Of a stretch of 12,876 bases of DNA, positions 1 through 6,566 are shown one piece after another. The translations under genes and the position numbers were made by a program. Below the pieces are notes generated by a model. It ran no database searches. It saw nothing but the letters and a program-made list of their open reading frames with translations, and was not told the DNA's origin. The stretch comes from an uncultured Chromatiaceae bacterium (GTDB lineage: Bacteria; Pseudomonadota; Gammaproteobacteria; Enterobacterales; Alteromonadaceae). Each line of letters starts with the position of its first letter. Within the stretch, counting starts at the first letter, position 1. Location of the stretch: the NCBI GenBank assembly GCA_946481195.1, contig CAMLNG010000052.1, positions 1-12,876 of the forward strand, in the 5' to 3' direction.

Positions 1-118
1 CGAACTGGTGGTGTTATCGGCGTTGCAGGTCAGTCTGCCGTTACTGGCACCGCTGAAAAGCCCGGCGGTGTTTGACGCTTACCGCCAGGGTACGCTTGAA
101 GCGGAGTCAGCATTATGA
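1..118 (+). CDS. hemX: 3' end of probable hemX (partial)
   Basis: An open frame enters from the left edge and ends at TGA 116-118, leaving the last 38 codons (from ELVVLSALQ to EAESAL). The residues alone are not diagnostic. The call rests on position: the stop overlaps the hemY start in an ATGA, and in gammaproteobacteria hemX directly precedes hemY in the hemCDXY operon. HemX is a single-pass inner-membrane protein whose periplasmic part is often mis-annotated as a uroporphyrinogen-III C-methyltransferase; its exact role in haem synthesis is unsettled. The fragment is mildly hydrophobic with a polar tail, compatible with a HemX C-terminus. The gene start lies outside the window. Confidence 0.6.
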   Translation, partial: ELVVLSALQVSLPLLAPLKSPAVFDAYRQGTLEAESAL

Positions 119-1212
119 TCCGCCTGCTGTTCGCCATGCTGGTGCTGGCGCTGGCGATGTTATTCGGGCCAGTACTGGCCAATCATCCGGGTTATGTGAT
201 GCTGGTGCTCGGTGGCGTCACCGTTGAAGCCACGGTCGTTGGCATGCTGCTGAGTCTTTCCGTCGTCGCATTCGCGGTATGGCTGGTGTGGTGGCTGGTC
301 AAACGGCTATTCCATTTACCGACCTTATCCTTTAGTTTTTTACGCTCACGCAAAGAGCGGCGTGCCCGTCAGGCGTTGCAGCAAGGCTTGATGGCTTATG
401 CGCGGCACGACTGGCAGGCCGCGCATCAGGCGTTTCAAATCGCCCGGGCCGAGCCTGAGTGGGAACAGTTAAAACAAGTGATGGCGGCCTACAGCGCACA
501 ACATGCCGGTCAGCCGATGCTGGCCAATCAGGCAGCCGCTGCGCTGGACCCGGACGAATCTGCCAGCTGGTATGTGGTGGCCGATTTGCTGTTGTTGCAA
601 AACAACGCACCGGCGGCTGTGGCTTATCTGACGCCTAAAGCGGCGGAGATTGGCAAAGACGGCAAACTGGGCCGGCTCTGGTTGCAGGCGCTGCAAAGCG
701 CGGGGCAGTGGCAGACATTGCTGGAGCAAGTGCCGATAGCGATAAAGCAACAATGGTTCAGCAAAGCCGACTGGCAGCAGTATCGTTTCACTCTGTATCC
801 AGCGGCAGTACAGGGCTTGTCAGAAAAAGGCCTGTTTGATGAGCAGGCAGCTTATTGGCAGGCGTTACCGGCCCGCGAGCGCAAGTCGCTGGCTGTGTTA
901 TTAGGTAAAGCCGGTGCTTTGGCTGTACAGGGCCAGCCAGAGCAGGCGGAAAAATTACTGCTGGATAATTTATCGCTGCAGGACCTGCCTTTAGCCTGGT
1001 CGGCCATCCGCCGCATCCCGCTTGGGCGTTCAGTGTTGGCGCTGCGCAAACAAACCCAGCATTGGCTGCGCGACCACGCCAATCATGGCCATTTGTACGC
1101 ACTTTTGGCCTACTGCGCACAGCAGGAGGGTGAAAGTGAGCAGGCGCAGGCAGCCTGGCACAAAGCCCAGCAATATCTGCCGCTGTTAAAATCTGAGCCG
1201 TTGCCGGGTTAA
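115..1212 (+). CDS. hemY: HemY, haem-biosynthesis-associated inner-membrane TPR protein
   Basis: This 365-residue protein has the HemY layout: two N-terminal membrane segments (about residues 4-22 and 40-63) joined by a short periplasmic loop starting near NHPGYV, then a basic stretch (RSRKERRARQ) and a cytoplasmic helical-repeat domain to the end. The repeat part is full of TPR-like helix pairs such as GLMAYARHDWQAAHQAFQIA. HemY is encoded with late haem-pathway genes and is thought to affect or scaffold those enzymes; it is not itself protoporphyrinogen oxidase despite the shared name with the Bacillus enzyme. The ATG lies inside ATGA, overlapping the upstream stop, with GGAG at 103-106 as ribosome binding site at 8 nt. 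Length is slightly under the usual ~390-400 residues. The stop TAA sits inside a perfect 10-bp palindrome (GGGTTAACCC, 1206-1215). Confidence 0.9.
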   Translation: MIRLLFAMLVLALAMLFGPVLANHPGYVMLVLGGVTVEATVVGMLLSLSVVAFAVWLVWWLVKRLFHLPTLSFSFLRSRKERRARQALQQGLMAYARHDWQAAHQAFQIARAEPEWEQLKQVMAAYSAQHAGQPMLANQAAAALDPDESASWYVVADLLLLQNNAPAAVAYLTPKAAEIGKDGKLGRLWLQALQSAGQWQTLLEQVPIAIKQQWFSKADWQQYRFTLYPAAVQGLSEKGLFDEQAAYWQALPARERKSLAVLLGKAGALAVQGQPEQAEKLLLDNLSLQDLPLAWSAIRRIPLGRSVLALRKQTQHWLRDHANHGHLYALLAYCAQQEGESEQAQAAWHKAQQYLPLLKSEPLPG

Positions 1213-1216
1213 CCCT

Positions 1217-1753
1217 GTGACGGCCGCCTTGTGTTATGGCTTGCCCGCCGTGTGGCAGGCCGATGCACAAATCCTCATTCTCGGCAGTTTGCCGGGCGTC
1301 GCTTCGCTCAAAGCGGCGCAATATTATGCTCATCCCCGCAACCAGTTCTGGCCACTGCTGCAGCAGCTGTTTGGCATAGACGCCAGTTTGCCCTACGAGC
1401 AACGCATTGCCGCCTTACAGCAACAGCGGCTGGCATTGTGGGACTTAATAGGCGCGGCCGAACGCCGCGGCAGCCTCGACAGTGCCATAACGCCGGCCAG
1501 TATTCAGCTCAATGATTTTTCGGCATTATTACAGCAGTTACCTGCTTTGCGCGCGGTCTGGCTCAATGGTGGCACTGCGGCCAAAGCCTGGCAAAAGCTG
1601 ATGAAAGCCGGTTTAAAATTGCCGGCCACAGTACAGGTGTTTGCGCTGCCCTCGACCAGTCCGGCGCATGCCGCGCTTGGTTTTGCTGACAAGCTGCAGC
1701 ACTGGCGGCAGGCGTATCAACAAACTCTGGTGGCAAATATAAGGGATTCATGA
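1217..1753 (+). CDS. hypoxanthine (deoxyinosine) DNA glycosylase, UDG superfamily
   Basis: This 178-residue protein matches the hypoxanthine-DNA glycosylase branch of the uracil-DNA glycosylase superfamily. That branch removes hypoxanthine, made by adenine deamination, to start base excision repair. Visible motifs are the first active-site loop LGSLPG (22-27) followed by [10 protein letters not shown] (36-45), WLNGG (115-119) in the core strand, and the C-terminal loop LPSTSPAHA (144-152), which sits where other UDGs carry their DNA-intercalation motif. It does not look like Ung: the Ung water-activating GQDPYH motif is absent. The start is GTG at 1217, four bases after the hemY stop, with no clear Shine-Dalgarno sequence and no better in-frame start, so translation is probably coupled to hemY. 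Its stop overlaps the next gene. Substrate preference is inferred from the family only. Confidence 0.8.
   Translation: MTAALCYGLPAVWQADAQILILGSLPGVASLKAAQYYAHPRNQFWPLLQQLFGIDASLPYEQRIAALQQQRLALWDLIGAAERRGSLDSAITPASIQLNDFSALLQQLPALRAVWLNGGTAAKAWQKLMKAGLKLPATVQVFALPSTSPAHAALGFADKLQHWRQAYQQTLVANIRDS
1741..1745 (+). promoter_or_regulatory. ribosome binding site of the CsaA-like gene
   Basis: AAGGG at 1741-1745 lies 4 nt before the ATG at 1750 and 7 nt before the ATG at 1753. Usual spacing favours the second ATG, which also gives the family-typical N-terminus MSQISW. Confidence 0.6.
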
Positions 1754-2091
1754 TGAGTCAAATCAGCTGGGATGATTTTATGCAGGTGGAATTACGCGCC
1801 GGCACTATTGTGGCGGCAGAGCCTTTCCCGCAGGCGCGCAAGCCGGCCTGGAAGCTGACCGTCGATTTCGGCGCAGAGATTGGCACACGGCGCTCCAGCG
1901 CGCAGCTGACAGCCTTGTATCAGCCGGAACAGCTGATTGGTAAACAAGTGCTGGCGGTGCTGAACTTTCCACCGAAACAGATTGGACCTTTTATTTCAGA
2001 ATGTCTGGTGACGGGGCTTTATCGGGAAGATGGTGCCGTGGTGCTGGCAGTACCGGACCAGCCGGTGCCCAATGGCGCCCGGCTGGCCTGA
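1753..2091 (+). CDS. csaA: CsaA-like tRNA-binding domain protein
   Basis: This 112-residue single-domain protein of the CsaA/EMAP-II OB-fold group binds tRNA; in Bacillus CsaA also has reported chaperone/export activity. Nearly the whole chain is the tRNA_bind fold: [10 protein letters not shown] (9-20), [13 protein letters not shown] (28-40), the RRSSAQ segment (46-51), and the signature [15 protein letters not shown] (71-85). Two adjacent ATGs are possible. I chose 1753 because AAGGG lies 7 nt upstream and the N-terminus then matches the family. The alternative at 1750 adds one Met and would make an ATGA overlap with the glycosylase stop. It is the last gene of the hemX-hemY-glycosylase-csaA run and ends 5 bp from a convergent gene, with no terminator hairpin in between. 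Confidence 0.9.
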   Translation: MSQISWDDFMQVELRAGTIVAAEPFPQARKPAWKLTVDFGAEIGTRRSSAQLTALYQPEQLIGKQVLAVLNFPPKQIGPFISECLVTGLYREDGAVVLAVPDQPVPNGARLA

Positions 2092-2096
2092 TAGGG

Positions 2097-3428
2097 TTAT
2101 AACGCGGCTTTTAGTTCTTTGGCGGTCTCATAGCCTTTGGCTATGGCCTGATCCAACATCTGTTCGCCGGCTTTTTGCTGACCATCGATGATGAGTCTGG
2201 CGCCATTCCAGGCCAATACCACCGGATCCTGCTGTTGTAACAGATATTGTTCCCAGCGCGGATCCCTTGATGCCATGATCCGTTGCGCTTCCAGCTGGCC
2301 ACCGCGCGCTGCCTGCTCCCACCAGTAGGTATCACTGAAGGTTTCCGGAATGCGGTGCAGTTCTACCAACTCGTCGCGCCCAACGCCGTCAGCGTATAAG
2401 CGGTATTCACCAGCCGGAATGTCGCGTTTGGTCAATTGCTGGTGAATTAACTGGCTTTCCAATTCCGTTTGTTTGTGTTCAGACTGGGCTTTGACCTTGG
2501 TGACTTTGCCATCAGCATCCAACATCAAATCGGCGCTGCCGATAAAACCCTCAGGCAATTGCAGGCTGACATTGATACGTTTAGCGCGATCAAAATACCA
2601 GCCCGGCAGTGGCCCCAGGCTTGGTGCTAAAGTTTTGTCTACAATGATCGCGCTGCTGGCGCTAATGCGGGCTAAGGTCAACACTGAGCCCAAAGCAGCC
2701 TGATGTGTCGGCGAACCCAAAGCGGCATATTCCCATAACTTGTGCTGATTCATATAACGATGCAGACTTTTTGGCTGCACCGGGCCTAAGGAGAATTCCA
2801 GTAACATATGACCGATAAATTTGCCTTTGCCTGGCTGGTATAACCAACCTTTCATCGCCTTTTTTGCCGACCGCTCAAACATGCCTTTTGGGTATGAATC
2901 CAGCGTATCAATAGCTTCAACGTTACCGGCTTCATTGACCAAAAATCGCATCGCCACATAACCAAAAGCACCTTGTTGCGCAGCTTCTTTTGGATACTCG
3001 GGTTCGCGGCGTTTGACCGGCATCCGCCATTCGGTACTATCTTTTGCCACCGGCTTCTCGCTGAGTTTAACCGGCACTTTGACCTGAGCTTGCAGTGTCG
3101 CCAGCTGTTGTTGTGCCTGTGCTTGTTGCGTGGCATTCAGTTTGGCTACAACCTGCTGATACAACCCCTGTGCCTTGGGATGGCCGAGTTCTGCCGCTAA
3201 GGCGAAGTAGCTGGCAGCGCGAACTAAATCCTGCGGCTGGCCTTCGCCGTTATAGGCCATGGCGGCGAGATTAAATGCTGCTTGTTCACTGCCTAAAGGC
3301 AGCAGTGCATTAAATTCGGTGCTTGCTTTGGTAAAGTCTTTTTGATCATAGGCTTGCAGTGCAGTGAGCAGGTCGGCTTGGGTGGTAAATGCGCTGAAAA
3401 GCAGCGCCAGCAGTGGCAGTTTAGGCAT
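2097..3428 (-). CDS. exported Sel1-repeat / TonB C-terminal-domain protein
   Basis: This is a 443-residue protein from ATG 3428. That start gives a signal peptide (MPKLPLLALLFSAFTTQA) and has AAGGA at 7 nt; the open frame extends to 3677 but the extra 83 residues look non-coding. After the signal come one or two Sel1/TPR-like helical repeats (about 25-88, with AAFNLAAMAYNGEG and AASYFALAAELGHPKAQ). A Gln-rich linker follows (101-118), then a TonB C-terminal domain (about 136-215) with REPEYPKEAAQQGAFG, VAMRFLVNEAGNV and MKGWLYQPGK. The last ~220 residues are a less familiar domain ending in another Sel1-like stretch (WWEQAARGGQLEAQRIM). TonB energises outer-membrane receptors, but this protein lacks the N-terminal anchor and Pro-rich spacer of a real TonB. 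It is probably a periplasmic adaptor. No ExbB/ExbD genes are nearby. Confidence 0.85.
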   Translation of the reverse strand: MPKLPLLALLFSAFTTQADLLTALQAYDQKDFTKASTEFNALLPLGSEQAAFNLAAMAYNGEGQPQDLVRAASYFALAAELGHPKAQGLYQQVVAKLNATQQAQAQQQLATLQAQVKVPVKLSEKPVAKDSTEWRMPVKRREPEYPKEAAQQGAFGYVAMRFLVNEAGNVEAIDTLDSYPKGMFERSAKKAMKGWLYQPGKGKFIGHMLLEFSLGPVQPKSLHRYMNQHKLWEYAALGSPTHQAALGSVLTLARISASSAIIVDKTLAPSLGPLPGWYFDRAKRINVSLQLPEGFIGSADLMLDADGKVTKVKAQSEHKQTELESQLIHQQLTKRDIPAGEYRLYADGVGRDELVELHRIPETFSDTYWWEQAARGGQLEAQRIMASRDPRWEQYLLQQQDPVVLAWNGARLIIDGQQKAGEQMLDQAIAKGYETAKELKAAL

Positions 3429-3638
3429 CAGAAGATCCTTTTCTGGGTAATTATCTATTTTAGGTGCGGTATTGTTACATAAATACTGCATTGTTTTAAT
3501 ATTTTGCTTGCGATATTCCCGCTTTTGGCTGGTTGACACTATTGCTGTCAGTACCGCATAGTAAAAATCCCTTGATGCAAATTTATGCAGAGTACTGGTG
3601 ATGCCGCAAAACCCAATCTGTTGGTTGTTGCTGTCACA

Positions 3639-3656
3639 ACAGGTTGATAAACCTGT
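3639..3656. repeat. perfect inverted repeat, 7-bp arms, 4-nt loop
   Basis: ACAGGTT, loop GATA, AACCTGT. It is AT/GC mixed, not followed by a T-run, and lies about 190 bp before the cyanophycinase start. It could be an operator or an RNA hairpin. Confidence 0.5.
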
Positions 3657-3682
3657 CAATCTGCACGCCTGCGCCACTGATT

Positions 3683-3712
3683 ACCACTTGTCTGAGTGGT
3701 TCGACCTATAAG
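3683..3712 (+). promoter_or_regulatory. candidate promoter -10 with overlapping operator-like repeat
   Basis: TATAAG at 3707-3712 matches five of six bases of the sigma-70 -10 consensus. There is no good -35. Instead a perfect inverted repeat, ACCACT-N6-AGTGGT (3683-3700), occupies the place where the -35 would be. A weak -35 with a protein bound at a symmetric site is the pattern of an activator-dependent promoter. Transcription from here would give the cyanophycinase mRNA a leader of roughly 120 nt. This is inference from sequence alone. Confidence 0.3.
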
Positions 3713-3729
3713 TTTTTCCCCCGCTGAGT

Positions 3730-3772
3730 AACCCGGAATTCCGGCACCCTGCTGTTTTGCGCCAGCCGGGTT
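3730..3772. repeat. nested inverted repeats in the cyanophycinase leader
   Basis: AACCCGG (3730-3736) is the exact inverse of CCGGGTT (3766-3772). Inside the left part lies a perfect 12-bp palindrome CCGGAATTCCGG (3733-3744). The two structures share bases 3733-3736 and could exclude each other in RNA. Confidence 0.45.
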
Positions 3773-3841
3773 CCTGAAGTCATTGGCCTTTTGGGCCATG
3801 CATTGTTCGACCATCAAAACCACAACAACAGGAATACAACG

Positions 3842-5245
3842 ATGAAAGCAACGTTTAAACACGTCGCGCTGGCGACTCTATTATTGGCCGGCAGCCCGGC
3901 GCTGGCCGCTTGTTTGCAACAGGAAAGCGAAAACAACAATACCGAAGCCAAAGCCAACGCAGGCCTGTGCAGTGGTCAGGCGGTCAATGGCAGTATCAGC
4001 AGCAGCTCGGATGTTGACTGGTATAGCTTTGACACCAGCAGCACCGGCGACATTAGTGTCAGCCTCAGTCACGGCACAACTGCTGACTTTGATTTTTATC
4101 TGTACCGTAGTAGCGGCAGTTATATTTTGTCGGGCCAGAGTAGCAGCAGACCGGAAACCGGCACTTACCGCGCTGCGAGCGCTGGTAAGCATTTTATTAA
4201 GATAGCGCGCTACAGCGGCACCGGCAGTTATGGCCTGACGGTGACTTTTAACGGCAGTGCTTCGGGCGGCGGCGGCGGTACCACACCTCCAGTGAGCTGC
4301 AGCTATGGTGCCCGGCCAGCCAAGCCGAGCAATCAAACCAGTTATTTAGTTGGCGGCAGTGCTGATGTATGTCCGGCACTCACAGCAGGTCAGGGCGCGT
4401 TGTTGCTGATGGGTGGTGGTACTGATGTTGACGCGGCTTTCAGTAACAGAGTCGGGCCCCAGATTAAAGCCGGTAATATCGTGGTGCTGCGTGCGGCGGG
4501 TACCGATGCCTACAATACCTATCTGCAGGGGCTGACCGGTGCGGCCTCAGTGGAAACCCTGATTGTGGATACGGTTGCTAAAGCCAATTCCGCTTATGTT
4601 GAATGGGCGATCAAATCGGCCGAAGCGGTGTTTATTGCCGGTGGCGATCAGTCGGCTTATCTGAACGCCTGGCAAGGCACATTGGTGCAAACAGCGCTGA
4701 AGCATGTCTATGACAAAGGTGGTGTAGTGGGTGGCACTTCGGCCGGCGACCACGTGCTGAGCCAGCATGTTTACGACCCGGATGGCGTCAGCGGCGCTGT
4801 CAGCAGCGAAGTGGTGACGGATTATTGCCATAACACCATCAATATCAGCAGCAATTTCCTCAGCTTCTCGCAATTGGCGAACACGCTGAATGACACGCAC
4901 TTCCGGCAGCGCGACCGCATGGGGCGCTCGGCGGTATTCCAGGCCAAACTTGGCAGCGCTGGCCGTGTAATTGCGGTTTCAGAGGCGACGTCTTTGTTTG
5001 TCACTGCGGACGGCCAGGGTATTGTCGACGGCACCAACGAAGTCTATGTACTACGCGCCGATGCACAAACGCAGTACACCCAAACCACTTGTGGTCAGCC
5101 GGTGATTATCAAAGATTTACTGCGCTTTAAACTGTTGCCGGGAGAAAGCTACAACCTGCTCAGCAACAGCACGACCGTGACACCGATCCGCATCAGTATC
5201 GACGGTCGTAATACCGCGTTTTATACGCCGGTCAGCCCGTACTAA
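3842..5245 (+). CDS. secreted cyanophycinase-like peptidase (family S51) with N-terminal PPC domain
   Basis: Cyanophycinase hydrolyses cyanophycin (multi-L-arginyl-poly-L-aspartate) to beta-Asp-Arg dipeptides. The 467-residue protein has a signal peptide (residues 1-22, ending PALA; LAAC at 21-24 also fits a lipobox, so a lipoprotein is possible). A PPC-type beta domain follows (about 28-136, with DVDWYSF and DFDFYLYR), with Cys24 and Cys43 a likely disulfide. After a Gly/Thr/Pro linker (142-150) comes an S51 catalytic domain (about 165-467). S51 marks: LLLMGGGTDVDAAF (187-200), FIAGGDQ (264-270), nucleophile Ser300 in GGTSAG (297-302), DTHFRQRDRMGR (351-362), and VSEATSLFV (379-387). Start ATG 3842 has AGGA at 8 nt; the frame upstream lacks a signal peptide. 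Its stop overlaps that of the convergent acyltransferase. Substrate is inferred; exported bacterial S51 enzymes of the CphE kind are known. Confidence 0.85.
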   Translation: MKATFKHVALATLLLAGSPALAACLQQESENNNTEAKANAGLCSGQAVNGSISSSSDVDWYSFDTSSTGDISVSLSHGTTADFDFYLYRSSGSYILSGQSSSRPETGTYRAASAGKHFIKIARYSGTGSYGLTVTFNGSASGGGGGTTPPVSCSYGARPAKPSNQTSYLVGGSADVCPALTAGQGALLLMGGGTDVDAAFSNRVGPQIKAGNIVVLRAAGTDAYNTYLQGLTGAASVETLIVDTVAKANSAYVEWAIKSAEAVFIAGGDQSAYLNAWQGTLVQTALKHVYDKGGVVGGTSAGDHVLSQHVYDPDGVSGAVSSEVVTDYCHNTINISSNFLSFSQLANTLNDTHFRQRDRMGRSAVFQAKLGSAGRVIAVSEATSLFVTADGQGIVDGTNEVYVLRADAQTQYTQTTCGQPVIIKDLLRFKLLPGESYNLLSNSTTVTPIRISIDGRNTAFYTPVSPY

Positions 5246-6453
5246 GCCGTCTCAGTGGCCGGTTGCGGCGCATTTTGTGTGCGTTGCAGCCTGGCAGCAG
5301 GTACACCGCCGGCCAGCCAGTTCAGTAGCGGCTGACGGCGGATGATTTCATAGCCTAAACCACAACCCAAAACGGTCAGGCTAATCAACAGTAAAGCTTC
5401 CGCGCCGTCGTGCAACTGCAGTGGTTGCAGTGCGACGGCAAACACCACTGTCAGCGTCTGATGCAGCACATACCAGGGCAAAATCGCGGCGGAGGCATAG
5501 CGGCGCATGCGGCCTTCAGGGTCAAACGCCGGTTGTTGCAGGTATTGCGCGGCAAAAGCCAGGGCAGCGCCGAGCCAGGCCCAGTGATTCAGCACAGAGA
5601 CTCCGCTATACAACAGCTGTAAGCCAATGGCATTGTCGTCCAGACTGTCAAATACATCATGATTGTCCAGCACGACCAGGCCATACCCCAGCAATGCCGT
5701 GACTAAAAAACCGTAGCGCCAGCGTGGTAACACTGCCCACCAGTGTTTTTGCAACACCAACAGATAACCGGCGACAAACACCAGGCCATATTTGGCATGG
5801 TTATACCAATCATCCAGCAGGGCATGTGTGCTCGGATACAGTTCACGTAATGTCCAGACCGCCCACAGATGCAGACTCACCAGCACAGTGCCAAATACCC
5901 ACAGCGGCAGCTTACCGGTCAAAGCCGCCAGGCGTTGCAGCAGGCTATGCAGCGGTAACAGCAGCAGCGAGTAGCAGAATAAATACGGCAGAAACCACAG
6001 ATGATTCCAGGTTAACAGGCCAATAGGGCTATGGTGCTCACGCAGTAAATCCGTATTGGGGTTGATATATTGCCACCAGAACTGCAGGTAACCAGGTTCT
6101 ATCAACTGCTGGCTGCGTGCTTCGAAGTAAACTTGCGGCACTACCACGACAAACATGCCAAACAGCAGCGGGATTAATAACCGGCTGGATCGCAGGCGTA
6201 ATAACGCCAGTGCACTGAATCTGGGCCTTGCCATCGCCAGTGCCATACCGCCAAGCAAAAATAACAACGACATGCGCCACGGATTGGTCAGTTTCATCAG
6301 ATCCTGCAACCACTCATAGGTCTGGCTGTTTTTCACATGCCAGCCCCAGTCCGCCACGTAATACATACCGCAGTGATACAAAATAAGCAGCGCAAAAGCG
6401 CCGATGCGTAGCCAGTCCAGATCGGCTCGACGTTGATTCATCAGTTGTGTCAT
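5242..6453 (-). CDS. membrane acyltransferase 3 family protein (OpgC/MdoC-like)
   Basis: This 403-residue polytopic inner-membrane protein, with about ten hydrophobic segments, belongs to the acyltransferase 3 family. These enzymes move acyl or succinyl groups onto sugars, glucans or other envelope molecules. Family marks: RRADLDWLRIGAFALLILYH (8-27, with His27 as the likely catalytic residue), SLLFLLGGMALAMARPR (61-77), RLLIPLLFGM (90-99), and WNHLWFLPYLFCYSLLLLPL (148-167), which resembles the HLWFL segment of OpgC. No opgGH genes are nearby, so the acceptor is unknown. The frame can be extended to a TTG at 6465, but ATG 6453 (MTQLMNQRRADLDW) is the better start. No strong Shine-Dalgarno sequence is visible. 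It is divergent from the LytTR regulator and overlaps the cyanophycinase stop tail-to-tail. Confidence 0.85.
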   Translation of the reverse strand: MTQLMNQRRADLDWLRIGAFALLILYHCGMYYVADWGWHVKNSQTYEWLQDLMKLTNPWRMSLLFLLGGMALAMARPRFSALALLRLRSSRLLIPLLFGMFVVVVPQVYFEARSQQLIEPGYLQFWWQYINPNTDLLREHHSPIGLLTWNHLWFLPYLFCYSLLLLPLHSLLQRLAALTGKLPLWVFGTVLVSLHLWAVWTLRELYPSTHALLDDWYNHAKYGLVFVAGYLLVLQKHWWAVLPRWRYGFLVTALLGYGLVVLDNHDVFDSLDDNAIGLQLLYSGVSVLNHWAWLGAALAFAAQYLQQPAFDPEGRMRRYASAAILPWYVLHQTLTVVFAVALQPLQLHDGAEALLLISLTVLGCGLGYEIIRRQPLLNWLAGGVPAARLQRTQNAPQPATETA

Positions 6454-6463
6454 GCTGAAGTCC

Positions 6464-6532
6464 AATAGGTTGGGTCAATGGTCAGTGTGATTGCAGCTGA
6501 ACAGGCGCGCAGACACCACCGGGTAATAGGTT
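6464..6532. promoter_or_regulatory. divergent regulatory region with 8-bp direct repeats
   Basis: AATAGGTT occurs at 6464-6471 and again at 6525-6532, 61 bp apart in the same orientation, close to the starts of both divergent genes. GGTCA also repeats at 6473-6477 and 6480-6484 with a 7-bp period. CACCAC (6514-6519) and GTGGTG (6534-6539) form an inverted repeat just beyond. LytTR proteins bind paired direct repeats, so these are candidate sites for the adjacent regulator. I see no clear -35/-10 pair. Confidence 0.3.
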
Positions 6533-6554
6533 TGTGGTGGATTTCAGGGATAAC

Positions 6555-6560
6555 AGGTGG
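6555..6560 (+). promoter_or_regulatory. ribosome binding site deciding the LytTR start
   Basis: AGGTGG lies 6 nt before GTG 6567. It is the best Shine-Dalgarno match near any of the possible starts (GTG 6534, GTG 6567, ATG 6588). Confidence 0.5.
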
Positions 6561-6566
6561 ATAGCT

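Larger units (their letters stand above)
3429..3841. other. 413-bp divergent intergenic region
   Basis: This is the longest gap in the window, between the Sel1/TonB gene (minus) and the cyanophycinase gene (plus). I see no convincing small gene. It holds several perfect inverted repeats (3639-3656, 3683-3700, 3733-3744, 3730-3736 with 3766-3772, 3784-3798). It also has TGACA-N7-TGTCA at 3534-3550, and a 9-bp direct repeat TTGCTGTCA at 3542-3550 and 3628-3636. TTGACA at 3533-3538 with CATAGT at 3557-3562 (18-bp spacer) is a possible weak plus-strand promoter. AAGGA (minus strand, 3436-3440) and AGGA (plus, 3830-3833) are the ribosome binding sites of the flanking genes. Confidence 0.7.

Noticed and set aside
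788..1402. 204-residue open frame on the minus strand opposite hemY and the glycosylase gene
   Set aside because: Composition is that of a shadow frame (Pro/Ala/His-rich, no recognisable motif) and it crosses two well-supported genes.
1217..1753. Classical uracil-DNA glycosylase (Ung or Mug)
   Set aside because: The Ung motif is missing, and GSLPG plus HPRNQFW fit the hypoxanthine-DNA glycosylase branch better.
3429..3677. N-terminal extension of the Sel1/TonB protein by 83 residues
   Set aside because: The signal peptide and a good AAGGA site start at 3428; the extension has no domain features and would bury the signal peptide.
3684..3717. tRNA-like or terminator-like element (GGTTCGACC with a later T-run)
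   Set aside because: No acceptor, D or anticodon arms can be built around the T-loop-like bases, and the T-run is 12 nt away from the hairpin.
3881..4336. 151-residue minus-strand open frame opposite the PPC domain
   Set aside because: It is an Ala/Thr-rich antisense reading of the repetitive Ser/Gly codons of the cyanophycinase gene, with no start signal.
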